A stretch of 64,000 nucleotides of DNA from Salinivibrio sp. ES.052. GTDB taxonomy: Bacteria > Pseudomonadota > Gammaproteobacteria > Enterobacterales > Vibrionaceae. The position numbers and the translations under genes were made by a program. This document shows positions 35,898-44,433 of this stretch, one piece after another (position 1 is the stretch's first letter; each line of letters begins with the position of its first letter). The notes under the pieces were generated by a model. The model was not told the DNA's origin. It ran no database searches and saw nothing but the letters and a program-made list of their open reading frames with translations. The stretch is taken from NCBI RefSeq assembly GCF_900141775.1, contig NZ_FSRI01000003.1, forward strand, positions 310,001-374,000. The letters run 5' to 3'.

Positions 35898-36605
35898 TCA
35901 CCAGCCGATCTCTTTGCCTTGATAATCAATGAAACTGCCGCTTTGGCTGTCGGTTAGGGTATCAAGTACTTGCTTTAAGCCATGTGCCGATGTTGGGGCG
36001 GTGATCAGCGCATTGGGGCCGCCCATTTGAGTTTGTACCCAACCAGGGTGAAGCGCAACCGTGCGAATACCTTTTGGGCGCAAATCAATCGATAAGCTTT
36101 TTACCACGGCGTTTAGCGCCGCTTTTGAGCTTCGATAAATATACCCGCCGCCGGACTGGTTATCACTCATGCTACCTACTTTTGATGACACAAAAGCAAG
36201 AATAGGCGTATGGCCATCCTGAGCAGCCAGAATCAGATGTGGAAGAAAAGACTCTGCTATCACGAGTGGGGCGATAGTATTCACTGACAGGACTTCTTGC
36301 CATGCCGCGGTGTCCGTTTCCCCTAACGTGTAACCTTTGGGGCCATACAGGCCGGCATTATTGATCAACAAGTGGATGGGAGTATTGGCAAGTGTTTCAC
36401 TGAGTTGCGCCACGGCCGCCTGATTACTTACATCAAGCGCATGGGTGGATAACGAGGCATAACGCTTTTTCAGGGTCATTAAATGTGGCGCTGAACCCGG
36501 GAATCGGCAGCAAGCGATGACGCGCCAGCCATGCTCTAGGTACTGCTCGGTGAGAGCTAATCCGATCCCGCGATTCGCGCCGGTGATAAGGAGTGTGGGG
36601 GTCAT
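35898..36605 (-). CDS. SDR-family oxidoreductase (C-factor-like)
   Basis: A 235-residue short-chain dehydrogenase: TGANRGIGLALTEQYLEHGWRVIACCR at the coenzyme site, INNAGLYGP, a catalytic segment FVSSKVGSMSDN with serine, YIYRSSKAALNAVVKSLSIDL (Tyr-x-x-x-Lys as YRSSK) and GWVQTQMGG. It resembles the C-signal/CsgA-like group. Substrate unknown. It follows the FabG-like gene by 33 bp on the same strand and probably shares its promoter. Confidence 0.82.
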   Translation of the reverse strand: MTPTLLITGANRGIGLALTEQYLEHGWRVIACCRFPGSAPHLMTLKKRYASLSTHALDVSNQAAVAQLSETLANTPIHLLINNAGLYGPKGYTLGETDTAAWQEVLSVNTIAPLVIAESFLPHLILAAQDGHTPILAFVSSKVGSMSDNQSGGGYIYRSSKAALNAVVKSLSIDLRPKGIRTVALHPGWVQTQMGGPNALITAPTSAHGLKQVLDTLTDSQSGSFIDYQGKEIGW

Positions 36606-36638
36606 AAGTGACTCATGGTGGCTACTGTTGTCCCCTTA

Positions 36639-37370
36639 TTATATGACTAATCCACCATCCACTTTAAGTGTTTGACCTGTGATAAAGCTCGCGTTATCGC
36701 TGGCGAGAAAACTGATTGCATTGGCAATGTCTTGCGCTGTTCCCATTCGCCCTAACGGTGTTTTACCTTTCATCATCTCAATCACTTTATCGGGTAAATT
36801 TTCCGTCATGGGCGTTTCGATAAAGCCAGGTGCGACACAATTGGCACGTATTTGGGCTCCGTGACGTGCGAGCTCTTTCGACCACGTTTTGGTCATTGCG
36901 ATCACGCCCCCTTTTGACGCAGCATAATTGGTTTGGCCGATGTTTCCGTCCGTACCTACAACGGAGGATAAACTGACAATCGCACCTTGCTCTTGTGCGA
37001 TCATCAGTGGCGCAATTGCTTGTGTCACGGTAAATACCCCTTTAAGGTTGACGTCTATCACCGCATCCCAATCACTTTCGCTCATTTTAGTGAGTAGGTT
37101 GTCTCGCGTTATCCCTGCGTTATTCACGAGCACATCGACCATTGCGTTTTGTTGGTGCAAGGCTTGCACCCAACTAGCAACAGCATCTCTGTCACAGACA
37201 TCCAGTGCAACAGGCTTAATGACGGTATGGCCTTGCCAATCTTGCATATTGTCAATATTTCGATCGAGGGCGTAAACGGTTTTGGCTCCTTGCTCGACAA
37301 ACGTATTGACGATCGCACGGCCGATACCTTGAGCAGCACCTGTAATCACACAGTGTTTACCGGTTAGCAT
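36639..37370 (-). CDS. fabG: 3-oxoacyl-ACP/acetoacetyl-CoA reductase, FabG-like
   Basis: SDR of 243 residues from MLTGKHCVITGAAQGIGRAIVN, the usual FabG length. Cofactor site TGAAQGIGRA, VNNAGITRDNLLTKMSESDWDAVIDVNLKGVF, catalytic SLSSVVGTDGNIGQTNYAASKGGVIAMTK, and CVAPGFIETPMTENLPDKV. GGAGAAAG lies just before the ATG at 37370; the frame is open 17 codons upstream without a ribosome site. It may reduce 3-ketoacyl-ACP or, as in PHB pathways, acetoacetyl-CoA. No polyhydroxyalkanoate synthase is visible in the window. Confidence 0.85.
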   Translation of the reverse strand: MLTGKHCVITGAAQGIGRAIVNTFVEQGAKTVYALDRNIDNMQDWQGHTVIKPVALDVCDRDAVASWVQALHQQNAMVDVLVNNAGITRDNLLTKMSESDWDAVIDVNLKGVFTVTQAIAPLMIAQEQGAIVSLSSVVGTDGNIGQTNYAASKGGVIAMTKTWSKELARHGAQIRANCVAPGFIETPMTENLPDKVIEMMKGKTPLGRMGTAQDIANAISFLASDNASFITGQTLKVDGGLVI

Positions 37371-37415
37371 GGTCTTTCTCCTTGTTGTATTAAAAAACGA
37401 TTTTCTTGGGCGGTT

Positions 37416-37494
37416 GGTCACCTAAGCGCTTGCTTACATTTACGTATCTACGTAACAACTGAATAAACGTGCAACAACTGGGCCATAGGTGACC
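37416..37494. promoter_or_regulatory. 9-bp inverted repeat in divergent promoter of the FabG-like gene
   Basis: GGTCACCTA (37416-37424) is repeated in exact reverse complement as TAGGTGACC (37486-37494), with two TACGTA palindromes (37441-37446 and 37449-37454) between. The pair spans about 79 bp of a divergent promoter region and looks like a looping operator or two copies of one site. The binding protein is unknown. Confidence 0.45.
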
Positions 37495-37578
37495 CCCTCT
37501 ATAGTAAATTGTGATATCAATTTTTGGGTGAATAGGCTAAAATTTAATCAAGATGTCACCTTGTTTGAGAGAGGAACT

Positions 37579-37923
37579 ATGCCGACGTCAATCAACTCGC
37601 AACCCTTAGCGCAGCAATATATGCAGCGCCAGCGCGATCGTCAGGACGATCAGGTCAATGGCGGTCTCAATAACTCGATGAGTGTTCAAGAACGTGCTGA
37701 GCTGATCCGTAAAGAGCGAGAAGAGCAGAAAGAGACGGCTGCATCCGGTGAACAGCGTGAAGATAAACGAGATTATCAGGCACTGATTGACCGAGTTGCC
37801 GATCAAGAAGCCCAGAAAACCAAAGCGGATGCGTACAATCAGCAGCAACAGGCGTTGATGGATCAAGTACAAAAAACGATCACACCAAATGCACAACAGA
37901 CGAGCTACAGCTTGAAGGTATAA
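37579..37923 (+). CDS. Gln/charge-rich hypothetical protein, 114 residues
   Basis: Protein of 114 residues starting MPTSINSQPLAQQYMQRQRDRQDDQ; AGAGGA lies 7 nt before this ATG, while the frame opens further upstream at 37489. It has no membrane segment and is rich in Gln, Glu, Lys and Arg, with helices likely over VQERAELIRKEREEQKE and RDYQALIDRVADQEAQKT, a probable coiled coil. An intrinsic terminator follows. I recognise no characterised family. Confidence 0.72.
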   Translation: MPTSINSQPLAQQYMQRQRDRQDDQVNGGLNNSMSVQERAELIRKEREEQKETAASGEQREDKRDYQALIDRVADQEAQKTKADAYNQQQQALMDQVQKTITPNAQQTSYSLKV

Positions 37924-37956
37924 GCGGATAGGCACGCAGTTATGTGCTCCTTGATT

Positions 37957-37981
37957 GCCGTCCTATGTGGGGCGGCTTTTT
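37957..37981 (+). terminator. Intrinsic terminator
   Basis: A seven-bp stem (GCCGTCC / GGGCGGC with one G-U pair) and a run of five T follow the 114-residue hypothetical gene. Confidence 0.75.
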
Positions 37982-38020
37982 GCTTTTTGACGATATGGTT
38001 TTTATTTTGAGTTGCAAAAA

Positions 38021-38057
38021 TGTAAAAAATAAGTGATTTTGCGCGTTTATCTTTACA
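38021..38057 (+). promoter_or_regulatory. TGTAAA/TTTACA inverted half sites upstream of hppD
   Basis: TGTAAA at 38021-38026 and its reverse complement TTTACA at 38052-38057 flank a 25-bp A/T-rich spacer in the 309-bp gap before hppD. TyrR boxes use the same half sites but with 6 bp between them, so an actual TyrR site here is doubtful. The rest of the gap holds the terminator at 37957 and no gene. Confidence 0.25.
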
Positions 38058-38232
38058 CTTTCTTCTATTGGCTCCCCCTTTTAAACCCTGTTTATTCAGC
38101 GTTCTCCTCTTTCTGTTCATCAATAATGACACTATTGGTTAACATTTAAGAAACATGGTGTCGTCCATAGAGCTCTAGTGCTTGCGCCAATCTGATGCTA
38201 TCTCTAATGGCATAACCAAGGAGGAAGCGACT

Positions 38233-39318
38233 ATGACGTCAACTATGCAAGCGCCTGTCAAAACCATTAACCCACTAGGCACTGATGGGTTCGAGTTTGT
38301 GGAATACACAGCGCCCGATCAAGCGGGTATTGATGCGCTGAAACATCTATTTTCGTTGATGGGTTTTGCCGAGATTGCGAAGCATAAGCACAAGCAAGTT
38401 TGGCTGTATCGTCAAGGAGACACCAACTTCATTGTTAACGGTGAATCTAACTCTCAGGCACAAGGCTTTGCTAATCATCATGGCGCGAGTGTGAATGCCA
38501 TGGCATTTCGTGTTCAAGATGCAGTACATGCTATCGCTTATGCGGCGAAACAGGGCGCGAAGGTGGTTGAGCCAAATATTGGCCCGATGGAACTGAGCAT
38601 CCCAGCGGTATACGGTATTGGTGATTCACTGCTTTACTTTGTGGACCGTTATGGTGAGCAAAGCATTTATGAGGTGGATTTCGACTTCTATCCAGATTGG
38701 CAAGCGCGTCTTCAAGAAGCGGATGCGGGACTGCGAGTCATTGATCACCTAACGCATAATGTCGATATTGGCAATATGGATGTATGGGCAGACTTTTACG
38801 ATCGCATTGCCAACTTTAAAGAGATACGTTTCTTCGATATTGAAGGAAAGAAAACCGGGTTGAAATCGCGCGCATTGACAGCACCATGTGGAAAAATTCG
38901 TATTCCTATTAACGAGTCAAGCGATGATAAATCTCAAATCGCGGAATACCTGAAAGAGTATAATGGTGAAGGGATTCAGCACATTGCGATGACAACAGAG
39001 AACATCTACGAAACCGTACGTACGCTGCGTAAACGTGGTATGGCATTTATGGATACGCCAGAAACCTATTATGAACAAGTGAATGATCGCGTTAATGGCC
39101 ATGAAGAGAGTATTGATGAGTTGCGTGATACCCGTGTACTCATTGATGGCGATGCCGAAAGCGGTATCCTGCTTCAGATTTTTACGAATACAGTCATTGG
39201 CCCTGTGTTCTTTGAGATTATTCAGCGCAAAGGAAATCAAGGCTTTGGAGAAGGTAATTTTAAAGCCTTATTTGAGTCTATCGAGCTCGATCAAATGCGC
39301 CGCGGGGTGCTAGATTAA
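38233..39318 (+). CDS. hppD: 4-hydroxyphenylpyruvate dioxygenase
   Basis: Non-haem Fe(II) enzyme that turns 4-hydroxyphenylpyruvate into homogentisate in tyrosine degradation. From MTSTMQAPVKTINPLGTDGFEFVEY it has 361 residues, the usual length; AAGGAGG lies 8 nt upstream. Two vicinal-oxygen-chelate halves are seen, and the three metal ligands are His172 (IDHLTHNVDIG), His250 (GIQHIAM) and Glu328 (VFFEIIQRKG). GFGEGNFKALFESIELDQ is the typical C-terminal lid. The gene is alone: no homogentisate dioxygenase, fumarylacetoacetase or maleylacetoacetate isomerase follows, unlike the usual Vibrio operon. A strong terminator lies downstream. Confidence 0.96.
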   Translation: MTSTMQAPVKTINPLGTDGFEFVEYTAPDQAGIDALKHLFSLMGFAEIAKHKHKQVWLYRQGDTNFIVNGESNSQAQGFANHHGASVNAMAFRVQDAVHAIAYAAKQGAKVVEPNIGPMELSIPAVYGIGDSLLYFVDRYGEQSIYEVDFDFYPDWQARLQEADAGLRVIDHLTHNVDIGNMDVWADFYDRIANFKEIRFFDIEGKKTGLKSRALTAPCGKIRIPINESSDDKSQIAEYLKEYNGEGIQHIAMTTENIYETVRTLRKRGMAFMDTPETYYEQVNDRVNGHEESIDELRDTRVLIDGDAESGILLQIFTNTVIGPVFFEIIQRKGNQGFGEGNFKALFESIELDQMRRGVLD

Positions 39319-39409
39319 TGAATCAATGCAATGTGATGCATATTTGTAGTGTGTTCAGGTAGGCGTGTTTACTCGCGTTATGTAACCAAAAATAGACACT
39401 TAAAAAGAC

Positions 39410-39435
39410 GGCGCTTCAGGTGGAGCGCCTTTTTT
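39410..39435 (+). terminator. Intrinsic terminator after hppD
   Basis: Six-bp G/C stem GGCGCT / AGCGCC with an 8-nt loop and six T residues. It closes the single-gene hppD transcript. Confidence 0.85.
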
Positions 39436-39531
39436 GTCTGTTTTTTTCGGCGATTAGCCGGAACATTTTTCGCTCAAAGCAAGAATAGACTCTATGCTTA
39501 CCAGATACGCTTTTTCATTAAAAAGGTGATT

Positions 39532-41799
39532 ATGAAGGTAGGCAAACCTATGAGGCGCCCTTCTCCCTCGGTGTCTTTAATGACCAAAGTGGCCTTATAT
39601 TGGTCGATACTGACAGCCTTGTTAGCATCGCTCTTACTGTTAGCGGATTATCATACTCATAAAGCACAAGTAGGACGTGCGCTCCAAGACGTAGGCTATC
39701 GTGATTTGACCACCGTGACTGATCATTTATGGCGAGTAGAAACACAAGCTTTTGAACAAAAAGTAGAGCAGCTGATCGCGCAGCCAGAGATAGACTTTAT
39801 CCGCGTTTATGACGCAGACGGTACGCTAATCGAACGAGGGGTGGAGCCTGCAGATCAGGCACTTCGTATGAGCTGGCCATTAATTGCTCGAGATGAAGGC
39901 AATGAGTACGTGCTTGGGCAGCTCGAAGTTGCCTCTAATTACACGGTCTTAAAAGCTTACTTAGGCAACAGTGTTCAGTGGATATTCTTAGTCTGGCTTG
40001 GCATTACAGCCTTAGGGATTATGGGCTCAATCATCATTATTCGACGCAACCTTGCGACGCCATTATCTGTGCTTCATCAACAGGTTAATCAGTGGGATGA
40101 TGGTTTACCTATGACGATCAGTGTCCCGCCGCAGTTTCGTCATTGGCGAGGGTTTGAAAAGCGTTATAACCTGATGATCACGCGATTCAGGCAACAGCTG
40201 TCCCAGCTTAAAGATGACAAGCATAAGGCTGACCAGGCGAGTCAGAAAAAAAGCGAGTTCCTCGCCAACATGAGTCACGAGATCCGGACGCCAATGAATG
40301 GCATTATTGGCATGGCATCATTGTTAAAAAGTACACGCTTGAACGATGAACAACAAGAGTTCGTTGAGATGCTAGAAACCTCTTCAATGTCGTTGCTGGA
40401 TATTATTAATGACATCCTGGATTTTTCGAAAATAGAGGCAGGAAAGTTAGAGTTAGAACCATTAGAGCTCAATGTATTTGAGCTGGGCAAAGATCTTGAA
40501 AACCTGTTTACGCTTCGCGCCAAGGAAAAGCATTTAATGTTTGGCTGTAGTATTGATGCGAATATCTCACCGTTACTGATTGGTGATGCGCCTCGATTAC
40601 GGCAAGTGATGATCAATTTGGTTGCCAACGCCATTAAATTTACAGAGCAAGGGGAAGTGGCTATCGCGGTAACGCAAATCCATGATGAAGAAACGGCTTG
40701 TGTGCTCCGTTTTGAAGTCAGAGATACTGGACCAGGCATTCCCCTTGAGGAACAAAGCCGCATTTTTGGTAAATTTGAGCAGGGTGATTCGTTAGTAGCA
40801 ACCGCTCGGGGTACCGGACTCGGACTGGCTATTTCACAGCAAATTGTCAACTTGATGGGGGGACGAATACTCCTAGAGAGTGAGGTTGGCATAGGAAGTC
40901 TTTTTTCATTTACCGCGCGGTTTGAATGTGCGGATGTACCGCTAGCGACGCCGGTAGAAGCCTATTTATTTGCTGGGGCGCCGATGCTTTTGGTTGACGA
41001 TAGCCGGTTGAATATGCGTATTACTACGGCACAATTGAGTAATCTTGGGTGTCAGATTACTTGCTGTATGCACCCTGATGATGTTTTGCCTCTTATTGAA
41101 GAACGGCTGGCTAGTCAGTCGCCTTTCAAAGTCATATTGCTCGATAAAGTGATGCCGAAAATGGATGGATTTTCATTAGCGGAACAGATTGCCGACACAT
41201 TTGGTGACAAAAGCCCTGCGATCATGATGTTAACGGCTGCACCTGATACTTTAGACAAGCCACGCATTGAACGATCAGGCATAGAGGGGTATCTAGGTCG
41301 CCCCTACAAATTCAATGATTTGAAAGCCCACTTGGTGCGGATCTTACAACAGCGTCAGCCAACACTAGGGGTCGTACGTTCCACCGGAAAAGGCACATCA
41401 CTGGCTGGGTTACATGTTTTGGTGGTAGAAGATTCTAAGGTCAACCAGCGTGTGACTGAGGCCATGTTGAGCCAACTGGGGATATATGTCCGCTCTGCCG
41501 CCGATGGCGAGCAAGCGGTGGCGCTGTGGAGAAACCAGCCCTTTGACGTAATTTTCATGGATTGCCAAATGCCTGTGATGGACGGGTATCAGGCGGCTAG
41601 TCTTATTAGAAGCAAAGAATCACGCTTTAACCGCACGCCCATTATAGCCTTAACTGCTAATGCAACGCTGGAAGATAAGGAGGCCTGTTTAGCCGCCGGC
41701 ATGGATGACTATATTGCCAAGCCAGTACGGCAACATGAGCTGGCGACCATGCTGAGAAAGCATACCTTTACATCGCAAACTCACTTAGTGACTCATTAA
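39532..41799 (+). CDS. Hybrid sensor histidine kinase with two receiver domains
   Basis: Inner-membrane kinase, 755 residues from MKVGKPMRR (39532), with AGGTGA upstream. Two membrane helices (about 15-40 and 143-165) bracket a periplasmic domain, then HisKA with His249 in [13 protein letters not shown], HATPase with [20 protein letters not shown] and [11 protein letters not shown], then two receivers. Receiver 1 has Asp538 ([11 protein letters not shown]) but the conserved lysine is replaced by Arg590 (LGRPYK). Receiver 2 is complete: Asp677 in [11 protein letters not shown] and AKPV. There is no HPt domain, so transfer to an output regulator must use a separate HPt protein. No cognate regulator is adjacent. 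Confidence 0.9.
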   Translation: MKVGKPMRRPSPSVSLMTKVALYWSILTALLASLLLLADYHTHKAQVGRALQDVGYRDLTTVTDHLWRVETQAFEQKVEQLIAQPEIDFIRVYDADGTLIERGVEPADQALRMSWPLIARDEGNEYVLGQLEVASNYTVLKAYLGNSVQWIFLVWLGITALGIMGSIIIIRRNLATPLSVLHQQVNQWDDGLPMTISVPPQFRHWRGFEKRYNLMITRFRQQLSQLKDDKHKADQASQKKSEFLANMSHEIRTPMNGIIGMASLLKSTRLNDEQQEFVEMLETSSMSLLDIINDILDFSKIEAGKLELEPLELNVFELGKDLENLFTLRAKEKHLMFGCSIDANISPLLIGDAPRLRQVMINLVANAIKFTEQGEVAIAVTQIHDEETACVLRFEVRDTGPGIPLEEQSRIFGKFEQGDSLVATARGTGLGLAISQQIVNLMGGRILLESEVGIGSLFSFTARFECADVPLATPVEAYLFAGAPMLLVDDSRLNMRITTAQLSNLGCQITCCMHPDDVLPLIEERLASQSPFKVILLDKVMPKMDGFSLAEQIADTFGDKSPAIMMLTAAPDTLDKPRIERSGIEGYLGRPYKFNDLKAHLVRILQQRQPTLGVVRSTGKGTSLAGLHVLVVEDSKVNQRVTEAMLSQLGIYVRSAADGEQAVALWRNQPFDVIFMDCQMPVMDGYQAASLIRSKESRFNRTPIIALTANATLEDKEACLAAGMDDYIAKPVRQHELATMLRKHTFTSQTHLVTH

Positions 41800-41946
41800 C
41801 GGTGTCATACAAGCAACGTGATCTTAGTTACAAAAAACATCAAAAAAGTAAACAAACTCTGGGTCGATTAAGCCTGATTTCGTTAGGCTCCTAATCTTTT
41901 GGTGGGCTAAGCACCGATAATTAGAAAGCAAAGCGAAAGAGGAAAC

Positions 41947-42954
41947 ATGAAAATTAGAAAAATGCTCTTAACGGCAGCGTCCTTACTGCTAAGCCTCAGT
42001 GCGCAAGCAGGTCAGCTAAATGTCATGGCGTATAACATTATGCAGCTGAGTAACCTTCAGGATTGGGATCAGGCAGAGCGAGCGGCCCGTTTGCCGCAAG
42101 CCATCGCTGATATGGATACTCAACCGGATGTGATTCTGATCAGTGAAGCCTTCAATGCTGAGGCCGAGCAAGCAATGAATCAGCTGGCTAACTGGTACCC
42201 GTATCAAACGCCCAATGTAGGGCAAGATTGTAGTGGTGAAGGCTGGGATGCGCTGACAGGAAATTGCTCCAACTCGTTGTTTGTTGTGCGTGGCGGCGTG
42301 ACGATCCTTTCTAAATACCCTATTTTGACGCAAAAAGCGCATATTTATAACCAGAGCTTGAAAGGCAGCTGGGATTATCAAGCCAACAAAGGCTTTGCTT
42401 ACGCCAAGATCGATAAAAATGGTGAGGTGTTTCATCTGATTGGCACTCATTTACAAGCAACGCACGACGGCATGTCTGATGAAGAGCATCAAGTTCGTCT
42501 CGGCCAGCTTAGTGAAATTAAACACTTCATCGACAATGCGGCGATTTCTGCTGACGAGCCGGTAATCATTGGCGGTGACATGAATGTGGAGTGGAGTCGC
42601 CAAGATGAAATCAAAGACATGAAAGCGGCATTAAATGGTGCACTGCGCTTCACCGAGCCAGAGGTGACGTCTTTTTCGGCCCCGCATAATTGGTTCACGA
42701 AGGCGAACGCTTATCACTTTGACTATGATCTTAACTACAACACCACGTTAGATTACATTTTGTGGAGTCGTGACCACGCTGCGCCAACCAATCAACCTGA
42801 GATGAAGGTGATACAATTAACCGCCAATGACCGCTGGTATTGGGATTACCTGGAAGGTGAGTGGCCGCAAGAAGCTGGGCAAACTTACCATGATGGTTAT
42901 TACAATGAACTGTCTGACCACTATCCGGTCATGGTGCAGTTTGAATTTAAGTAA
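41947..42954 (+). CDS. Secreted sphingomyelinase C-like phosphodiesterase
   Basis: An exported protein of 335 residues with a signal peptide (1-21, MKIRKMLLTAASLLLSLSAQA). DNase I-like fold of bacterial neutral sphingomyelinases: Asn30 (MAYNIM), Glu67 (ILISEAFN), GGVTILSKYPI, KGFAYAKI, His168 (GTHLQA), Asp211/Asn213 (GGDMNV) and Asp324/His325 (LSDHYPV). An aromatic segment NDRWYWDY (294-301) matches the position of the membrane-inserting beta-hairpin of the Bacillus enzyme. Cys95 and Cys107 may form a disulfide. It would release ceramide and phosphocholine from sphingomyelin and could be a haemolysin. AGAGGAAAC lies just before the ATG. Monocistronic. Confidence 0.88.
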   Translation: MKIRKMLLTAASLLLSLSAQAGQLNVMAYNIMQLSNLQDWDQAERAARLPQAIADMDTQPDVILISEAFNAEAEQAMNQLANWYPYQTPNVGQDCSGEGWDALTGNCSNSLFVVRGGVTILSKYPILTQKAHIYNQSLKGSWDYQANKGFAYAKIDKNGEVFHLIGTHLQATHDGMSDEEHQVRLGQLSEIKHFIDNAAISADEPVIIGGDMNVEWSRQDEIKDMKAALNGALRFTEPEVTSFSAPHNWFTKANAYHFDYDLNYNTTLDYILWSRDHAAPTNQPEMKVIQLTANDRWYWDYLEGEWPQEAGQTYHDGYYNELSDHYPVMVQFEFK

Positions 42955-42984
42955 AATCGGCTAGCAACAACGTGCATCAATCCA

Positions 42985-43005
42985 GGGCTCAACCGTGTTG
43001 AGCCC
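42985..43005 (+). terminator. Hairpin after sphingomyelinase gene
   Basis: Perfect 8-bp stem GGGCTCAA / TTGAGCCC with a 5-nt loop, 31 bp after the stop. The downstream tract is only partly T-rich, so it is a probable but not strong terminator. Confidence 0.65.
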
Positions 43006-43214
43006 TCGTTCTCATCATTATCTCCTCGTCTCAGCCATACCACTTATTTCTGTTCGTATGCCAAGAAAATTTGACGTTTTGGGCTACGCTTATTGAAAGG
43101 AAAGATAGGCATCTGCACGTTGGGATAGCGTTCAGATGGGACAGACGCGGCGTTTAGTTATTGCCTGACGGTTACGCAGGCAGTTTAAGACACCTATGAG
43201 GATACGAGGGAAGA

Positions 43215-44357
43215 ATGGATAGGCCACGTTTCCACATCATCTATATCGATGATGACGAGCTCACATTAAAGGCCATTGGTCGGGTCATTCGTCGTTTGAA
43301 ACCTAGTTGGGCTATCAGTTTGATAAAAAATCCCACTCAGTGGGAGAAAGGCTTGTTAGATGAGCTGTCTCCCTCTCTCGTGATCAGTGACCTACTGATG
43401 CCCAAATTAAAAGGTGATGCACTGCTAGAGCAGGTCCGGGCGCGATTTCCCGGCACGATCCGTGCGTTGATAACGGGAGATACGCGACAAAAGATTACGA
43501 AGCTGGCGACGCCCAGTGTGCACTTCGTTTTGCCTAAACCTTTCTCTGAAGATGATTTTGCTAATGTACTCAACAGTGTTGAGCGTCTCTATAAGCTGCC
43601 TATTGATACAGAAACACGCAACCGGTTAGTCGGTATTGAAGATTTTCCTGTTTTACCTGATTGTGTGCGCCGCTTACGTGCCACTATTAACGATCCGAAT
43701 TCGGACATGGAACAAATCGCGCGCGTCGTTAGTGAAGAGCCGCCGCTGGTTGCTCGCCTTTTACAGCTTGCCAATTCCGCCTATCTGGGTTTTCGACATC
43801 GGGCTTGGTCAATAGAAGCGGCGATTAATCGGTTAGGGATTCAATCGGTCGAGTCAATCGCCGCCACCATGGTGGGACACAATGCGTTTCAGTACCTGTC
43901 TTCCAAAGAACACTATGCGGTGGTGGATGAACATATTGAACTCGCTAATGTCAGTAAATCGCTGGGCTTATTCTTAGGCTATGACAAAGCGCATGCCGAG
44001 CGTTTGTATCTCGCGTCAGTACTGTCATCGTTAGGAGAATTAATGGCGAGAGAGCTTGGTTGTCGTGAAAGTGGCAACAATCCCATTTGCGATTTACCTT
44101 CCCGTTTTGATACAGCGCTCGTCGTTTCGAGCTATATCATCATTTTGTGGGGCTATGACTTTGAGCTTGCAGAGACAGTGCTTGCAAGTGGTGCCATCTC
44201 ACCAACACCTGAAAGTGAACGAACTAAGGATGGTGCATTATTGCATTATTGCCGTCAGTGGATTAATGCAAACGATATAGAGAAAGCGAAGCTTTTACAG
44301 TCTTGGTCGGCCAACATCGGTGCTTTTTTTACTCAGTCGTATAAGGAGACGATCTGA
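43215..44357 (+). CDS. Response regulator with HDOD output domain
   Basis: A 380-residue regulator: receiver (1-125) with Asp59 in VISDLLMPK and Lys108 in VLPKPF, then an HDOD domain (about 140-340) with LPDCVRRLRATINDPNSDMEQIARVVSEEPPLVARLLQLANSAYLGF. HDOD domains are helical, usually non-enzymatic relatives of HD hydrolases and act in signalling scaffolds. GAGGGAAG lies before the ATG. It begins a cluster with a soluble kinase and a REC-EAL regulator on the same strand, and may be a partner or inhibitor in the same phospho-signalling route that controls c-di-GMP. Confidence 0.9.
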   Translation: MDRPRFHIIYIDDDELTLKAIGRVIRRLKPSWAISLIKNPTQWEKGLLDELSPSLVISDLLMPKLKGDALLEQVRARFPGTIRALITGDTRQKITKLATPSVHFVLPKPFSEDDFANVLNSVERLYKLPIDTETRNRLVGIEDFPVLPDCVRRLRATINDPNSDMEQIARVVSEEPPLVARLLQLANSAYLGFRHRAWSIEAAINRLGIQSVESIAATMVGHNAFQYLSSKEHYAVVDEHIELANVSKSLGLFLGYDKAHAERLYLASVLSSLGELMARELGCRESGNNPICDLPSRFDTALVVSSYIIILWGYDFELAETVLASGAISPTPESERTKDGALLHYCRQWINANDIEKAKLLQSWSANIGAFFTQSYKETI

Positions 44358-44433
44358 GTGTGCCGGCAGTTAATCGTGGTCATTTATGACGCCGCGGTCT
44401 CTTGTTCATGCAACATGAGCATGGAGGGGTCAC

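Noticed and set aside
38021-38057. TyrR box before hppD
   Set aside because: Half sites match but the 25-bp spacer is not the 6 bp of known TyrR boxes; kept only as a weak note.
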